In this document: positions 62,442 to 64,000 of the stretch, piece after piece
Numbering within the stretch: the stretch's first letter is position 1
Layout: each line of letters starts with the position of its first letter
Made by a program: the position numbers and the translations under genes
Assembly: GCA_037833965.1 (NCBI GenBank)
Contig: AP031353.1
Span: forward strand, 28,088,501 to 28,152,500
DNA from: Marchantia polymorpha subsp. ruderalis
Lineage: Eukaryota > Streptophyta > Marchantiopsida > Marchantiales > Marchantiaceae
Direction of reading: 5' to 3'
DNA: 64,000 nucleotides
Notes under the pieces: model-generated
What the model was told of the DNA's origin: nothing
Seen by the model: the letters and a program-made list of their open reading frames with translations, nothing else
The model's database searches: none

Positions 62442-64000
62442 TTATAATTTGAACAATGTCATGGCTTGTCCAAGACTCATCACTCCTATACTATGCCTGA
62501 AGCTTTGAAATTTGTTTTTTCCTAGCGATTTTGTGAAAATATCAGCTAGCTGGTTCGTAGTGATAACATGATGAATGTCATTTTCTCTGGATATGATCTT
62601 CTCTCTTACAAAATGATAATGAACTTCTATATGCTTAGTCTGTGCATGATACACAGGATTCTGTGCAATTTTCATGTCACTCTCATTGTTTACAAAAATG
62701 GAGGTTGTTACCTGATTAGATGGCTTTATTTTCTTGAACAATTGTTGTAACCATACTACTTCCTTGGCATCCTCATACAATGATCGGTTCTCGGCTTCTG
62801 TGGACGAGAGAGCAACAGTCGGTTGTTTCTTTGAACTCCATGTAATTGATTTTGACCAAAGTTGAAACAAGTAACCAAAAGTTGATTTTGGCTTTCACAA
62901 TCTCCTGTCCAATCCGCATCAGTCCAATCATTCATCATGGATAATTTTTCTTTTCGGTACAAAATACCAAAATCCCTTGTGCCCTTGAGCTAACGCAGCA
63001 CATGTTGTGCAACATTCATTTGTATCTTGTGTGGATTACTCATGAAGCAGCTCAAAATGCCCGTGACGTTTACAATGTCTGGTCGGATTGTAGTGAGATA
63101 CAATTGCTTGCCAATGATGCGCTATACAATGTAACATCAATAGATTTTGATTCAAGTTTGACACCCAACTTGAATCCTTCTGGTAGTGACATCGAAGTTG
63201 TTGCACAATCACTCATGATTCGACATGTGTGATATGTATTGGCATTGACTGAGGAAGAGGTCTACTTCAAGATGCAAGAATTTCACTCTTATATAGAATC
63301 CAAGAGGCCCTAGATCTGTCATTTCGAATCTATTTTGTAAATGATCTTTTAGCCGAGCCATTTTTTCACTATCATTATTGGTTATCAAAAGATCATCTAC
63401 ATAGAGTATGAGAATAACAATTTTTGTTCTAGTTTTGAGGAAGTATAAGTTGTAATCAGCATCGTTACAGTACAAATCTTGACTTTAAAGGTAGGTGTCA
63501 ATCTTCTCGTACCACGTTTGCTGTGCTTGGCAAAGTCCATATAATGCGTGATTGATTTGCATAATTTGGTCTCTTGTGAATGTGAAATCCATCCTGATGC
63601 TCCATGAACACCTCCTCTCGTAAGTCTCCATTCAAGAAGGCCGTTTTCACGTCTAAGTGGATGATCTTTCATCCACTTTGAGCAACCAATGCCACAAGTG
63701 ATAGCACAGTCTTTCACTTTACCACAAGTGCAAATGTCTACTCAAAATCCATTCGGGCTTTCTCCTCAAAACCACGCACCACTAATCGTGCTTTCAGCTT
63801 GTCCGGCTTCTTATCCAAAGCTGGTTTTATCTTATATATCCATAGTGCAGAGATACTTGGTTTGCCTACTGAGAGATCAACTAGATGTCAAGTTTTAGAA
63901 CTATTAATGGAGGCAATTTCACTTTGCATGGCGTTCATCCAACCATCATGAATTGATGTCTCCCAAAAGTTGCTATGTTCATTTGTATTAGTGACAGCAA
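62442..64000 (-). mobile_element. Ty1/copia retrotransposon polymerase (RT and RNase H), runs off the right edge
   Basis: Minus-strand copia pol. Near 63950-63740: WETSIHDGWMNAMQSEIASI and KARLVVRGFEEKARMDFE, the start of RT. At 63690-63500 the RT block LDVKTAFLNGDLREEVFME and then ALYGLCQAQQTWYEKI in another frame. At 63475-63209 the catalytic ILYVDDLLIT and RFEMTDLGPLGFYI. At 62960-62870 DWTDADWTGDCES. At 62870-62442 the RNase H part: SSKKQPTVALSSTEAENRSL, VNNESDMKIAQNP, TKHIEVHYHFVREKI, and LADIFTKSLG before a stop. At least three frame changes and stops show it is inactive. Integrase and gag lie outside the window. Confidence 0.93.

Noticed and set aside
1..64000. Search for tRNA genes by A- and B-box strings on both strands
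   Set aside because: No GGTTCGAnTCC-like B box with a correctly spaced A box was seen by eye; a tRNAscan-SE run would be decisive.

Overview
This is a nuclear plant window. All six recognisable cellular genes have plant-type spliced exons with GT/AG borders, and the families are plant families. One of them is a microbial-type terpene synthase-like gene (MTPSL), a class known from non-seed land plants. With the long GA-rich, GC-rich 5' leaders, this points to a bryophyte-grade organism, possibly a Marchantia-like liverwort. The lineage is inference; the sequence alone does not prove it.

Three complete housekeeping genes stand out, and I could rebuild each exon by exon with matching splice phases. 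They are a mitochondrial phosphate carrier (minus strand, 2226-4616, 6 exons, 387 aa), a TORTIFOLIA1/SPIRAL2-type HEAT-repeat microtubule protein (plus, 43988-48209, 6 exons, 942 aa) and RNA polymerase II subunit RPB7 (minus, 51287-53777, 6 exons, 177 aa). Each sits in a GC-rich or mixed-composition island.

Between 18 and 26.6 kb lies a cluster of damaged genes. In order these are a hAT transposase fragment, an LRR receptor-kinase N-terminal fragment, an MTPSL terpene synthase on the minus strand, a single-exon scrap of a TAP/ALS1-like ABC transporter, and a nearly intact cis-prenyltransferase on the plus strand. One terpene synthase exon lies in a 267-bp unit repeated three times in tandem, and the gene has at least one frameshift. 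The cis-prenyltransferase has correct splice phases but one frameshift. A terpene synthase next to a cis-prenyltransferase is the most interesting biological context here, and may be the remains of a terpenoid gene cluster.

The rest is transposon-derived or empty. A pogo/Tigger-type DDE transposase pseudogene lies at 7.9-8.7 kb. A GC-richer island with a coiled-coil ORF lies at 9.2-10.4 kb. Two large blocks (about 10.4-18 and 27.5-35.4 kb) are extremely AT-rich, poor in CG dinucleotides, and hold no genes I can support. The right 10 kb is a nest of decayed Ty1/copia retrotransposon parts and a hAT element. The hAT tail is duplicated head-to-head as a roughly 390-400-bp inverted repeat that could form a long hairpin RNA. 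A copia polymerase runs off the right edge. I saw no tRNA, rRNA or CRISPR features.
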